Under the pieces are notes generated by a model. That model had not been told where the DNA came from and did no database searches. It worked only from the letters and a program-made list of their open reading frames with translations. 64,000 nt of DNA from Brachybacterium sacelli (GTDB lineage Bacteria; Actinomycetota; Actinomycetes; Actinomycetales; Dermabacteraceae): the NCBI RefSeq assembly GCF_017876545.1, contig NZ_JAGIOD010000001.1, positions 1,240,001 to 1,304,000 on the forward strand, given 5' to 3'. This document shows positions 9,194 to 18,104 of this stretch, piece after piece; the first letter of the stretch is position 1, and each line of letters starts with the position of its first letter. Both the position numbers and the translations under genes were made by a program.

Positions 9194-11300
9194 GCAGCTG
9201 CGTCGCCCCGATCTGGTCCAGCAGCCAGGCGAGCTCGTCGGCCCGCTGCTCCCACTTGCGGTACCGGCCGGAGCGCCCGCCGTGCCCGGCGACCATCTCG
9301 CAGCGGAACACGATCGGCCGCCGGTCCTGGTCGGAGGTGACCGTCTCGCGCAGGCGGGCGATCCACTTCGCGGGCTCGACGAAGAACACGCGGGTGTCGT
9401 TCAGCGAGGTCGCGGCGAAGATCGCCGGATACTCCACGGCGCGCACGTTCTCGTACGGGGTGTACTCCTTCATGTACTCGTACACCGCGGGATCGTGCAG
9501 CGGGTCGCCCCACTCCTCCCACTCCCCGATGGTCAACGGGAGGGAGGGGTCCAGGATCGTGGTCAGCGTGTCGACGAAGGGCACTCCCGCGAGGATCGCC
9601 CGGAACCGCCCGGGGGCGAGGTTCGCGACGGCTCCCATCAGCAGTCCGCCCGCGCTGCGGCCCTCCGCGGCCAGACGGCCCGGGTCCACCCGCCCGGTCT
9701 CCGTCAGATGCGTCGCAGCGGCCACGAAGTCGCTGAAGGAGTTCTTCTTCGTCAGCAGCTTCCCGTGCTCGTACCAGTCGCGCCCCATCTCGCCGCCGCC
9801 GCGCACGTGCGCGATCGCGATCACCACGCCACGGTCCAGCAGCGACAGCCGGGTGGGGACGAAGGAGGGGTCGATCGAGACCTCGTAGGAGCCGTAGCCG
9901 TAGAGGTAGCCCGGCGCGGTGCCGTCGGTCTCGACGTCCCGCCGCGCCACGAGGGACAGCGGGATCGCCGTGCCGTCGTCGGCGGTGGCCCATTCGCGCC
10001 GCTCCACGTAGCGGGACGGGTCGTAGCGCGGCACCGGCGTGACCTTGAGGATCGAGGTCTCACCGCTGGTGACGTCCCGTTCGGCGACGGTGTCGAGGGT
10101 GAGCAGGCTGGTCAGGTGGTAGCGCACGGTGGTGCGGTCCCAGCCGGGGTTGGCGTCGAGCTCCACGGTGTCCAGCTCCCCGCCGTGGTCGAGGTCAGTG
10201 GCCTGCTCGGTCAGCAGCGACCCGTCCGCAGCGCGTGGGATGATCCGCACGCTCGCCAGTCCCGCGCTGCGCAGCTCGAGCGCCACGAAGCCGGCGAAGG
10301 CCTCGACCGCGAGCAGTCGCTCCCCCTCGTCCGCGACGAGGAGGTCCGTCCAGGTCGACGGGTCCTCGAGGCTCGCCTGGGCGAGGGCGAATCCTCTCGT
10401 GCCGTCGTTGTGGACCAGGAGCAGCCGGTCCCCGGCGTGCTCGAGCGTGTAGTCCACGCCCTCGCGGCGGCCGCCGGCGGGCACCGGGGCCGACGTCGGA
10501 TCCGCCAGGTCCAGCGTCCAGGCCTCGGTGGTCGTGGTGGACCCGGCCTGGATCACCAGCGTGGAGCCGTCACGGGAGCGATCGAAGCCGATCATGAACC
10601 GCTCGTCGGCCTCCTCGAGCACGAGCTCGTCCGTCCCGGCGGGGGTGCCGATCCGGTGGCGCCAGATCTGGTGCTGGCGCCAGGCGTCGTCGACCCGGGC
10701 GTAGAACAGCCACCGCTGATCGGTGGAGAAGGCGATCCCGTAGCCGGCGCCGGTGACCGATTCGTCGAGGATCTTCCCCGAGGCCAGGTGTTTGATCCGG
10801 ATCGTGAACCGCTCGTCGCCCGCGGTGTCGACCGCGTAGGCCAGCAGGTCGTGGTCGGGGGAGGGAGCCAGGCCGCCCAGGGAGTAGAACTCGGAGCCGG
10901 CGGCCTCGGCCTGCGCATCCAGCAGCACCTGCTCGCCCTCGAGCAGCTCGCCCGGCTCCACCCGGGGCAGGGACCCGGTGTCGCGGACGCGGGTGAAGGC
11001 GGGGTAGTCGTCGCCGGCAGTCGTGCGGGAGATGTACCACCAGTCGTCCCGCCGCACGGGCACGCTGAGGTCGGTCTCCTGCGTGTGGCCCACGAACTCC
11101 TCGACCAGCCTCCTGCGCAGGTCCGCGAGATGCGCCGTGCGCGCATCGGCATAGGCGTTCTCCGCCTCCAGGTGCGCGATCACCTCGGGATCCGACGTGT
11201 CCCGCATCCATTCGTAGGGGTCGACGACGGTGTCGCCGTGGAAGGTGCGCTCGCGGGGGCGACGGGGCGGGACGGGGGCGGTGGTGGTCTGCTCGGTCAT
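9186..11300 (-). CDS. ptrB: Oligopeptidase B-type S9 serine peptidase (catalytically intact copy)
   Basis: 704 aa, cytoplasmic, no signal peptide. It has an N-terminal seven-bladed beta-propeller (about residues 70-400) and a C-terminal alpha/beta-hydrolase. The nucleophile is Ser549 in EGRSAGGLL, the exact oligopeptidase B motif. Asp635 sits in SLNDTRVFFVEPAKW and His673 in VAGHGG. The family cleaves short peptides after basic residues. The ATG at 11300 (MTEQTTT...) is chosen because the HGDTVVDPYEWMRD block follows directly; the open frame upstream to 12890 is antisense to the neighbour. A diverged paralogue lies 74 bases upstream on the same strand. Confidence 0.92.
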   Translation of the reverse strand: MTEQTTTAPVPPRRPRERTFHGDTVVDPYEWMRDTSDPEVIAHLEAENAYADARTAHLADLRRRLVEEFVGHTQETDLSVPVRRDDWWYISRTTAGDDYPAFTRVRDTGSLPRVEPGELLEGEQVLLDAQAEAAGSEFYSLGGLAPSPDHDLLAYAVDTAGDERFTIRIKHLASGKILDESVTGAGYGIAFSTDQRWLFYARVDDAWRQHQIWRHRIGTPAGTDELVLEEADERFMIGFDRSRDGSTLVIQAGSTTTTEAWTLDLADPTSAPVPAGGRREGVDYTLEHAGDRLLLVHNDGTRGFALAQASLEDPSTWTDLLVADEGERLLAVEAFAGFVALELRSAGLASVRIIPRAADGSLLTEQATDLDHGGELDTVELDANPGWDRTTVRYHLTSLLTLDTVAERDVTSGETSILKVTPVPRYDPSRYVERREWATADDGTAIPLSLVARRDVETDGTAPGYLYGYGSYEVSIDPSFVPTRLSLLDRGVVIAIAHVRGGGEMGRDWYEHGKLLTKKNSFSDFVAAATHLTETGRVDPGRLAAEGRSAGGLLMGAVANLAPGRFRAILAGVPFVDTLTTILDPSLPLTIGEWEEWGDPLHDPAVYEYMKEYTPYENVRAVEYPAIFAATSLNDTRVFFVEPAKWIARLRETVTSDQDRRPIVFRCEMVAGHGGRSGRYRKWEQRADELAWLLDQIGATQLLS

Positions 11301-11374
11301 GATTCGAGCGTAGCGGCGCGCGGGGGGCCGCACGGGAGGCGACGACGTCGTCGGCGCCGCCTCCCGTGGGCCGG

Positions 11375-13495
11375 TCAGGCCCGGATCCCGGGCACGTCGA
11401 GTTGGTCGAGCAGCCACGCCAGCGCCTCGGCGTGCACCTCGACGGCCTCGCCCCGCAGGGTCGGCAGGCAGCGGAGCAGGACGGGACGCTCGGCCGGATC
11501 GGAGGTGACCCGGTCGCGCAGCCGGGCCACCCAGACGGCCGCCTCGGCGGGTGGGACGTCCGCCCCCTCGAGCGCGGTCCAGGCGAACACGGCGGGGTAC
11601 TCGGTGGCCGGGACGTTCTCCGCGGGGCTGTATCCGCGCAGGCGGCGGTAGACGGCCTCGTCCTCGACGGGATCGCCCCACTCCATCCACTCCTCGAGCG
11701 TGAGCATCACCTCGGGGTCCAGGAGCGTCGCCAGCGGATCCACCAGCGGGGTGCCGGCGACGATCGCGCGGAAGGCGGCGGGGGACCGGTTCGCGCTCGC
11801 GGCCACCAGCAGGCCACCGGCACCGACGCCGGAGGCTCCGAGCCGACCCTCGGCCACCCAGCCGGTGGCGCTGAGGTGCTCGGCGCAGGAGACGAAGTCG
11901 TCGAAGGACGCGCACTTCTCGAGCTGCCGGCCGGCCAGGTGCCAGTCCTCGCCCATCTCCCCACCGCCGCGCACGTGCGCGATCGCGACCACGAGACCGC
12001 GATCGGCCAGGGCCAGGGCGCCCGGGTCCAGGGCCGGGTCGAGGGAGGTCCCGAACGCCCCGCTGCCGTACAGCAGGCCGGGGGCAGGGCCGTCGGTGAG
12101 CACCTCGCGTCGCGCGAGCAGGGAGATCGGCACCTGGGTCCCGTCGGCCGAGGTGGCCCAGAGACGCCGTTCGAGGTACCGGCTCGCGTCGAAGCCCGGG
12201 ACCGTGGCCTGGTGCAGCACGGTGACCTCCCCCGTGGCGACGTCGGCCTCGGCGAGGGTGGCCGGGGTCAGCAGGCTGTCCAGCCGGTAGCGCACCGTGC
12301 TCTGGGACCAGGAGGGGTTGGCGTCCAGGCGCACCGCGTCGAGCTGCCCGCCATGGCCGAGCTCCCGCACGTCGAGGGTGTCGAAGCTGCCGTCGGCCCG
12401 TCGGCGCATGATCCGCACCCCGGGCAGGCCCTCCGCGCGCACCTGGAGGGCGGCGAACCCCGCGAAGGCCTCGACGGCCTCGAACTGCTCCCCGTCGCGG
12501 GCGGTGAGCAGGGTCCGCGGGGCGGGGGAGCCGCCCGACCCCGGCACGGAGGCGACTCCGAGCACGTCGCGGCCGCTCTCGTCCTGGTCGATCACGAGGA
12601 GCCGGTCGCCGGCGTGCTCGAGGATCGGGTGCGCGCCGTCGCGGCGGCCCGTGAGGCTGTGGAGGGGGCCGGTCGGGGCCGCCAGGTCCAGCAGCCAGGT
12701 CTCGGTGGTCGCGAGGGACTGCGAGCGGACCATCAGGCTCGAGCCGTCCCGGGACCGGCCGATCTCCAGGACGGCCCAGGGGTCGGTCTCCTCCAGCAGC
12801 ACCTCGTCCGATTCCCACGCGGTGCCGATCCGATGGCGCCGGACCTGGTGGCTGCGGCCGATGTCGTCGAGGTGCGTGTACAGCAGCCACTGCGCGTCGC
12901 GGGACAGGACGAGGTCCGCCCCGGCCTCACGGACTGCACGATCGATGACGTCACCACTGGTCAGATCGGTGACGATGACATGGCAGCCGCCGGTGGAGAG
13001 CTCGGCTCGGGCGAGGACGTCCTGCGCGGTGCTGAGTGCGAACCCGGGGACGCGGCGGCGGCTCGCCAGGAGCAGCTCCTCGTGCTCGAGGGGCTCGCCG
13101 AGCGGGACGACAGGGGTTCCGTCGGCGCCGATCCGGACGTGCTCCACGGCGATCCGCGACAGGGACAGGTCCGCGCCGTGCTCGTCCTGGAGCGGTCGGT
13201 CGAGGTACCACCAGGAGCCGGACCGCACCGGGACCTCGTACTCCAGGTCGGTGCGCGGCGCCGCGAGGGCCCCGGCGAGCTCCGAGATCTGCGGGCCGAG
13301 GTGGGCGAGGCGTGCATCGGTGTACGCGTTCTCGGCCTCGAGGTGGGCGGCCACGTCGGGGGACCTCCGTGCGCGCAGCCAGTCGTGATCGGTGACGACG
13401 GTGTCGCCGTGCACGGTGCGCGGCTGCGGTTCCCGGTCGGGTCGCGGGGGGCGGTCCTGCGAGGCGATGATGCTCGCGAGTGCTTCCTGAGTCAT
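11375..13495 (-). CDS. Oligopeptidase B-like pseudoenzyme: all three catalytic residues lost
   Basis: 706 aa, collinear over its whole length with the neighbouring active oligopeptidase B (shared HGDTVV, AHLEAENAY.DARLAHL, RGGGEMG, EEW.EWGDP and LAWLLDQL blocks). The active-site positions are changed. The nucleophile motif GRSAGG reads GVGAGG (Gly558). The Asp position in SLNDTRV reads ALEGADV (Gly644). The His-containing AGHGGRSG segment is reduced to PTLRGEA with no His. The frame is open with no stop or frameshift, so this looks like a maintained non-catalytic paralogue rather than decay. The ATG at 13495 is preferred over the TTG at 13561. A partner, scaffold or peptide-binding role is speculation. 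Confidence 0.85.
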   Translation of the reverse strand: MTQEALASIIASQDRPPRPDREPQPRTVHGDTVVTDHDWLRARRSPDVAAHLEAENAYTDARLAHLGPQISELAGALAAPRTDLEYEVPVRSGSWWYLDRPLQDEHGADLSLSRIAVEHVRIGADGTPVVPLGEPLEHEELLLASRRRVPGFALSTAQDVLARAELSTGGCHVIVTDLTSGDVIDRAVREAGADLVLSRDAQWLLYTHLDDIGRSHQVRRHRIGTAWESDEVLLEETDPWAVLEIGRSRDGSSLMVRSQSLATTETWLLDLAAPTGPLHSLTGRRDGAHPILEHAGDRLLVIDQDESGRDVLGVASVPGSGGSPAPRTLLTARDGEQFEAVEAFAGFAALQVRAEGLPGVRIMRRRADGSFDTLDVRELGHGGQLDAVRLDANPSWSQSTVRYRLDSLLTPATLAEADVATGEVTVLHQATVPGFDASRYLERRLWATSADGTQVPISLLARREVLTDGPAPGLLYGSGAFGTSLDPALDPGALALADRGLVVAIAHVRGGGEMGEDWHLAGRQLEKCASFDDFVSCAEHLSATGWVAEGRLGASGVGAGGLLVAASANRSPAAFRAIVAGTPLVDPLATLLDPEVMLTLEEWMEWGDPVEDEAVYRRLRGYSPAENVPATEYPAVFAWTALEGADVPPAEAAVWVARLRDRVTSDPAERPVLLRCLPTLRGEAVEVHAEALAWLLDQLDVPGIRA

Positions 13496-13759
13496 GGTTC
13501 CGGCTTTCACGTCGGCGAGGGACCCGACGTCGCGCAGGGCGAGGAGGTCGGGGTCCGTCAAGGGCAGGGTGGGGAACGGCTGTGCTGCAGGTACGGGGTG
13601 GCGTCTCGTGCGAGGCGGGCCGTCAGTGGTGATCGGTCATGCGCCCCTCGCCGGCGGCGGCGCTCAGCCGGTCCCCGGCGGAGCGTGGGCCCGGTCCCTG
13701 CGGTGCGTACGTGCGGTCCTGCTCATCGCCCCCACCTCCGTGCGCCGACTCGATCGTTT

Positions 13760-13775
13760 GACGTCCCCGATATCG
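13760..13775. repeat. 16-bp direct repeat, copy 1 (GACGTCCCCGATATCG)
   Basis: Identical to 13930-13945. It contains the self-complementary core CGATATCG. It lies in the divergent region upstream of both the S9 pseudoenzyme gene and the XRE-type regulator, so it is a candidate operator of that regulator. Confidence 0.6.
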
Positions 13776-13929
13776 TGCGAACAGTCGGAGGGCGATCCCT
13801 CAGCGCCCCGTGCCCGGTGGCGCGGGATCGTCCGCGCAGACGAGGGGAGGGTGTCGTGAGCGGGGTGGCCGGAACCCTCCGCGGTGCTTCGCTGCATCGC
13901 CATGCGGATCGGACCTCCCTGTTCCGTGC

Positions 13930-13945
13930 GACGTCCCCGATATCG
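13930..13945. repeat. 16-bp direct repeat, copy 2 (GACGTCCCCGATATCG)
   Basis: Exact second copy, 170 bases from the first and ~180 bases upstream of the XRE-type regulator start. A long exact match in a non-coding region suggests a protein-binding site; this is inference. Confidence 0.6.
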
Positions 13946-14127
13946 AGGGGGCTGCGGCGACTCCCCGATCCGGGGGAGTCGCAGATGCCCGGTGAATGTC
14001 GAGGACAGTACCCTGGGCTTTTTACAGGTATGTCGAAAATAGTGAACGCTGGACGGCGTGACGTGAGGCGACACCACCGGTGCACCCCCGGGAGCCGGCG
14101 GGTTTCGATGCCGGCGGGTGGAAGGTG

Positions 14128-15117
14128 ATGCAGGTGGACGGCGACGAGCCCTTCGCGCGCTCCCTGCGGGGCTCGATCGAGCGCAGCGGCCTCTCGCTCA
14201 CACAGATCTCCCAGCGGCTGCGGGCCCGCAGCCGCCCGGTGAGCGTCGCGACTCTCAGCAACTGGCAGTCCGGCCGCAGCCTGCCCGGCAGCGGGCCCTC
14301 CCTGGGGGTGGTCGCGGCACTGGAGGATCTGCTGGGGAAGACCCCGGACTCCCTCGTGGATCTCGTCGGTGCGCCCCGCCTGCAGGGGCGGGGCGTGCCG
14401 CGCACGCGGTTCATCGGGCACCGCTCGAGCAAGGAGGTGTTCCGTGACGCGCTGCTCGAGCTGGGGTTCGAGTCCCCCGAGCGGTACGCCCATGAACGGG
14501 TCTTCCAGCAGCTCGCGATCATCGACTCCGGCACGGAGGTCCAGCAGTTCATCTCGCGGGTCACCGTGCGGGCGCTCGAATCGGGGACCTGCCGGCTGCC
14601 CGCGGTCCATGTGCTGGAGCCCTCGGAACCCAATGTCGCTCCGCGCTACATCCCCCTCGAGGGGTGCACGGTGGGCCGGCAGGTCTCCTGGCCCGAGCGT
14701 CGCGCGTACGGCGTCGAGCTGCTGATCGATGGCCGGCTGGACGCCGGGCAGGTGGCGACCTTCGCCTATCGCGTGGAGATGCAGGCGGCGGCGACCGACA
14801 TGGACGGCACCTTCTACTCGCTGGCACGGCGCGCGCACGACGTGCTGCTCGAGGCCGAATTCCGTGGGCCGCTGCGACCGCTGCGCTGCGAGCGGTACCG
14901 GCGCACCGATGCGGCCGAGTCGGTCACGCCGGTGCGGCTGGATCACCGGGACCGGATCCAGCTGGCCGAGTCCCGGTTCGGACCGGGATCCGTCGGGCTG
15001 CGCTGGGTCTGGCACGAGGACGACGACGGGGTCGACGGTGACGGAGCAGAGGAGCGCGACGGGGCCGATGCGGTCTACGGGGCCGACGGGGGGACCTTCG
15101 AGACCGACGACGCGTGA
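14128..15117 (+). CDS. XRE-like helix-turn-helix protein with a large C-terminal domain
   Basis: 329 aa. An N-terminal lambda-repressor-like helix-turn-helix (about residues 5-75) is indicated by SLRGSIERSGLSLTQISQRL, VSVATLSNWQSGRSLP and the following helix. The remaining ~230 residues are acidic, with an Asp-rich tail, and match nothing I recognise. A DNA-binding transcriptional regulator is likely; the ligand or signal is unknown. ATG 14128 is preceded by GGAAGG. GTG 14125 and the upstream ATG 14080 are alternatives. The last 43 bases overlap the convergent ROK gene. Confidence 0.6.
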   Translation: MQVDGDEPFARSLRGSIERSGLSLTQISQRLRARSRPVSVATLSNWQSGRSLPGSGPSLGVVAALEDLLGKTPDSLVDLVGAPRLQGRGVPRTRFIGHRSSKEVFRDALLELGFESPERYAHERVFQQLAIIDSGTEVQQFISRVTVRALESGTCRLPAVHVLEPSEPNVAPRYIPLEGCTVGRQVSWPERRAYGVELLIDGRLDAGQVATFAYRVEMQAAATDMDGTFYSLARRAHDVLLEAEFRGPLRPLRCERYRRTDAAESVTPVRLDHRDRIQLAESRFGPGSVGLRWVWHEDDDGVDGDGAEERDGADAVYGADGGTFETDDA

Positions 15118-16175
15118 GGCCCACCGGTGTCCAGGAAGGCCTGCAGCGCCAGGACCGCGGCGCCGATCGCGCAGGGATGGGGCTGGACCTGGGAGACGAC
15201 CACACGGGTGGCGCCGTCGTCCCCGAAGTGCTCGTGGGCGGCGGCCAGGTAGATCGCCGGGGCGGCCTGGACCGGGGTGCCGGCCAGCACCATGGTGTCC
15301 AGTCCCACGGCGATCGCGAGGTTCGCGGCGACGCGGGTGAGCGGCAGGGCGGCGGCCAGGACGTCGGCCTGGGCGGTCTCGGAGCCCTGGGTCGCGGCCA
15401 GGGCGGTGCGGGACAGCTCGTCCACCCCGCAGGGGGCGGTGTAGAGGTGCAGGCAGCCGCGCCGTCCGCAGGTGCAGCGCGGCCCGTCGGGATCGACTCG
15501 GAGGTGATCCAGCGCCTGGCCGTTGTCGGGGCGGAAGGGGACGCCGTCCAGCAGCAGGGCGAAGGTCGTCGTCGACCCCAGATGCAGGGTCCCCGACAGT
15601 CCCGACCCGGTCTGCTCGCCGCTCCAGAAGCTGCCCAGCGCGGCGCAGGTCCCCTCCCGGCCGCGGGTCGCGCGCACGTCGAGCTCGGCGGTGAGCGCGT
15701 GGAGCGCCTGGTCGACGTCCTCGGGCAGGTTCGCCGGCTGGGCGAAGCCGATGCCGGTCATGGCGCCCAGCTCGTCCTCCGGGATCAGCGCGGCCAACCC
15801 CTCACGGACGCCCTCGGAGACCTCGAACGGATCTGCGACATCGGCCAGGGGCAGCACCACTCGTGACTGCAGCGCGCCGGTCGTGTCCACGGCGACCATC
15901 GAGAGCCGGTCGTGGTCGATCGTGCACCCCAGCGCCCGTCGGGCCGCGTCGTTCACGCGCAGCAGCGTGGCCGGCTTGCCACCGGTGGAGCGGGCGTGCC
16001 CGCTCTCCCACAGCAGCCCGGCCGCCAGCAGGCGCTTGACGGAGTTGGTGACGGTGGCGGCGGTGACGTCCAGCTCGCGCGCGATCTCGACCCGGGTGCT
16101 CTCGGTGCGGCGCCTCACGAGCTCGAGGACGGCGGTGTCCATGGTCGGGGGCCGGCCGCGGCCGTTGCTGCTCAT
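15075..16175 (-). CDS. ROK-family transcriptional repressor
   Basis: 366 aa (NagC/XylR type). An N-terminal winged helix (residues ~10-65: RVEIARELDVTAATVTNSVKRLLAAGLLWESG) is followed by a ROK sugar-kinase-like domain. That domain contains the zinc motif CTCGRRGCLHLY. Such regulators bind sugars or sugar phosphates and release DNA. It is divergent from the family-5 ABC importer starting at 16373 and probably controls it through the dyad at 16269-16292. A sugar ligand would suggest the importer carries oligosaccharides rather than peptides. That is inference. Confidence 0.85.
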   Translation of the reverse strand: MSSNGRGRPPTMDTAVLELVRRRTESTRVEIARELDVTAATVTNSVKRLLAAGLLWESGHARSTGGKPATLLRVNDAARRALGCTIDHDRLSMVAVDTTGALQSRVVLPLADVADPFEVSEGVREGLAALIPEDELGAMTGIGFAQPANLPEDVDQALHALTAELDVRATRGREGTCAALGSFWSGEQTGSGLSGTLHLGSTTTFALLLDGVPFRPDNGQALDHLRVDPDGPRCTCGRRGCLHLYTAPCGVDELSRTALAATQGSETAQADVLAAALPLTRVAANLAIAVGLDTMVLAGTPVQAAPAIYLAAAHEHFGDDGATRVVVSQVQPHPCAIGAAVLALQAFLDTGGPHASSVSKVPPSAP

Positions 16176-16237
16176 CCCTCACCCTCCCTGCGGTGGATCG
16201 TGACCATTCCGGGACCTGCCCGGCCGGGGGATCCCTC

Positions 16238-16292
16238 TTGACGGAGGCTGACGCCGTTTGCAGACTGAGGTTACTTCATTAACCCAGTGAAG
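16238..16292 (+). promoter_or_regulatory. Predicted promoter with overlapping repressor dyads for the ABC operon
   Basis: A TTGACG box at 16238-16243 is followed 17 bases later by CAGACT (16261-16266), a plausible -10. Directly downstream sit two interlocked inverted repeats: GGTTA-N6-TAACC (16269-16284) and CTTCA-N9-TGAAG (16274-16292). They form a rare A/T-rich patch between the ROK gene and the importer. A repressor bound there would block transcription. Assignment to the ROK protein is inferred from position. Confidence 0.55.
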
Positions 16293-16372
16293 AAAGAGAG
16301 GGCGGCTTCCGCGGGTGACTGATCCCTCAGGACGAGCCACCGGCACGCGATGACGCGTGGACTAGGAGAGCA

Positions 16373-18070
16373 ATGATGCACCTGAAGCGCCGTGACCTGT
16401 ACAAACTCACCGCCGTGGGGGCGGCGCCGCTGGCCCTGGCCTCCTGCGGGCAGGCGTCCAACCTCGAAAGCGGCGGCAGCGACAGCGGCGAGGAGAAGCC
16501 GATCCTCACCGTCAACGCGACCGAGGCGACGCTCACCCGGAACCTCAACCCGCACTCTCCGTCCGTGATCCCGTTCGTGCAGGGGTCGATCTACGAGTCG
16601 CTCTTCTACTTCAACCCGCTCCAGCCCATCGACCAGGAGCCGCTCCCGCAGCTGGGGGAGAGCTACGAGTGGAACGAGGACGGCACCGCCCTCACCGTCA
16701 CCGTGCGCCAGGGCGTCACCTGGACCGACGGTGAGCCCTTCACCGCGGGCGACGTCGCCTTCACTTTCACCCGGATCAGCGAGACCGAGGCGCTGAACGC
16801 CGGCGGCACCGCTCCGACAGCCGAGGCGACCGACGACACCACCGTCGTCATCACGTACGCCGAGCCCTCGTTCACCGAGGGCCCGAACGCCCTGGCCCGC
16901 ACCTGGATCATCCCCGAGCACCTGTTCACCGACGTGGACGACCTGGCCACCCACCCCAACGAGGATCCCGTCGGCACCGGGGCCTTCCAGCTGAAGGACT
17001 TCAGCCCGGAGTCCTACCTGCTGGTGGCGAACGAGACCTACTGGGACGAGGGCAAGCCCTCGATCGGCGGCCTCCGGGCGATCACCACCTCCGGCAACCA
17101 GTCCGCGACCGACCAATGGCTGGCCGGGAACATCGACTACATGTCCGCGGCGATCCCGAGTCTCGAGGAGCACGTCACGGCCAACCCGGACCTCGCGTAC
17201 ACCAACACCGGGATCTCGCAGATGGCGCTGATGGCCGCGTCGAACCCCGACCTGGGATGCGAGGGCCCGCAGACCGATGTCGCCGTGCGCAAGGCCCTCT
17301 ACTACGGGATGGACCGCGAGCAGCTGTCCAAGCTGGCGTTCTTCGAGCTGGGCAGCGACATCTCCCCGTCCTTCGCCCTGCCCGAGCGCGACGCCGAGTT
17401 CATCGATCCGGCGATCGACGTCGCGCCCTGGAACGCCCGACCCGACGAGGCGACGAAGATCCTCGAGGGCGCGGGCTACGAGCTCGGAGAGGACGGCGTG
17501 TACGCCAAGGACGGCGAGCGGCTCTCGATGACCGTCTCCTGCCCCACGGGCTGGTCCGACTTCGTGACAGCGCTGGACACCCTCGCCCAGCAGTACACGG
17601 AGATCGGCATCGAGCTGATCCCCCAGCAGGTCAGCGTCAACGAGTGGAACGACTCCAAGGCCAAGGGCACGTACCAGCTGGTCATCGACTCGGTGGGACA
17701 GGGCCCCGCCCCCGATCCGTACTACGCCTACGACACCCACTTCTCCACCAAGAACACCGTGCCCGTCGGGGAGAACGGCAACCCGTATGAGAACGTCACC
17801 CGCTTCTCGGATCCCGAGGTCGACGCCGCGCTGGACGCCGCCTCCGCGACCGACGACCCGGAGGCGAAGAAGGAGCAGTACCTCCTGATCCAGCAGAAGC
17901 TGGTGGAGGTGATGCCGGCGATCCCGGTGCTGATCGGGTCGAGCCTGACGGAGTACAACACCTCCCGGGCCACCGGCTGGCCGACGGAGGAGGACATGTA
18001 CGCCTACCCGATGTCCTGGTCCGCGCCGGACAACTCCATCGTCCTCAAGACCGTCACACCCGTCCAGTGA
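16373..18070 (+). CDS. Family-5 extracellular solute-binding lipoprotein of an ABC importer
   Basis: 565 aa. The signal peptide (MMHLKRRDLYKLTAV...) ends in the lipobox LASC (Cys25), so it is lipid-anchored outside the membrane. The mature protein shows SBP_bac_5 hallmarks, including FVQGSIYESLFYFNPL, TWTDGEPFTAGDVAFTFTR, DPVGTGAFQLKDF and DVAVRKALYYGMDRE. Family-5 proteins bind di-/oligopeptides, nickel or oligosaccharides. It is the first gene of a five-gene importer operon controlled by a divergent ROK repressor. Two ATGs are adjacent (16373, 16376). Confidence 0.9.
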   Translation: MMHLKRRDLYKLTAVGAAPLALASCGQASNLESGGSDSGEEKPILTVNATEATLTRNLNPHSPSVIPFVQGSIYESLFYFNPLQPIDQEPLPQLGESYEWNEDGTALTVTVRQGVTWTDGEPFTAGDVAFTFTRISETEALNAGGTAPTAEATDDTTVVITYAEPSFTEGPNALARTWIIPEHLFTDVDDLATHPNEDPVGTGAFQLKDFSPESYLLVANETYWDEGKPSIGGLRAITTSGNQSATDQWLAGNIDYMSAAIPSLEEHVTANPDLAYTNTGISQMALMAASNPDLGCEGPQTDVAVRKALYYGMDREQLSKLAFFELGSDISPSFALPERDAEFIDPAIDVAPWNARPDEATKILEGAGYELGEDGVYAKDGERLSMTVSCPTGWSDFVTALDTLAQQYTEIGIELIPQQVSVNEWNDSKAKGTYQLVIDSVGQGPAPDPYYAYDTHFSTKNTVPVGENGNPYENVTRFSDPEVDAALDAASATDDPEAKKEQYLLIQQKLVEVMPAIPVLIGSSLTEYNTSRATGWPTEEDMYAYPMSWSAPDNSIVLKTVTPVQ

Positions 18071-18104
18071 GCTCGAGGGAGGACGACGAGAGGAGCCGCT
18101 GACC

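Larger units (their letters stand above)
13496..14127. other. Intergenic control region between the S9 pair and the XRE-type regulator
   Basis: 632 bases between divergently transcribed genes. I see no convincing gene: open frames here have low-complexity Arg/Pro/Ser products and no family features. The notable content is a 16-base direct repeat at 13760 and 13930, listed separately. There is also an A/T-rich stretch near 14018-14045, just upstream of the regulator gene, which may hold its promoter, although no good -35/-10 pair is evident. Confidence 0.5.

Noticed and set aside
11301..12890. Long open frame extending oligopeptidase B upstream to 12890 on the minus strand
   Set aside because: It lies over the neighbouring S9 gene in another frame of the same strand, its product is Arg/Gly/Pro-rich, and peptidase homology begins at 11300.
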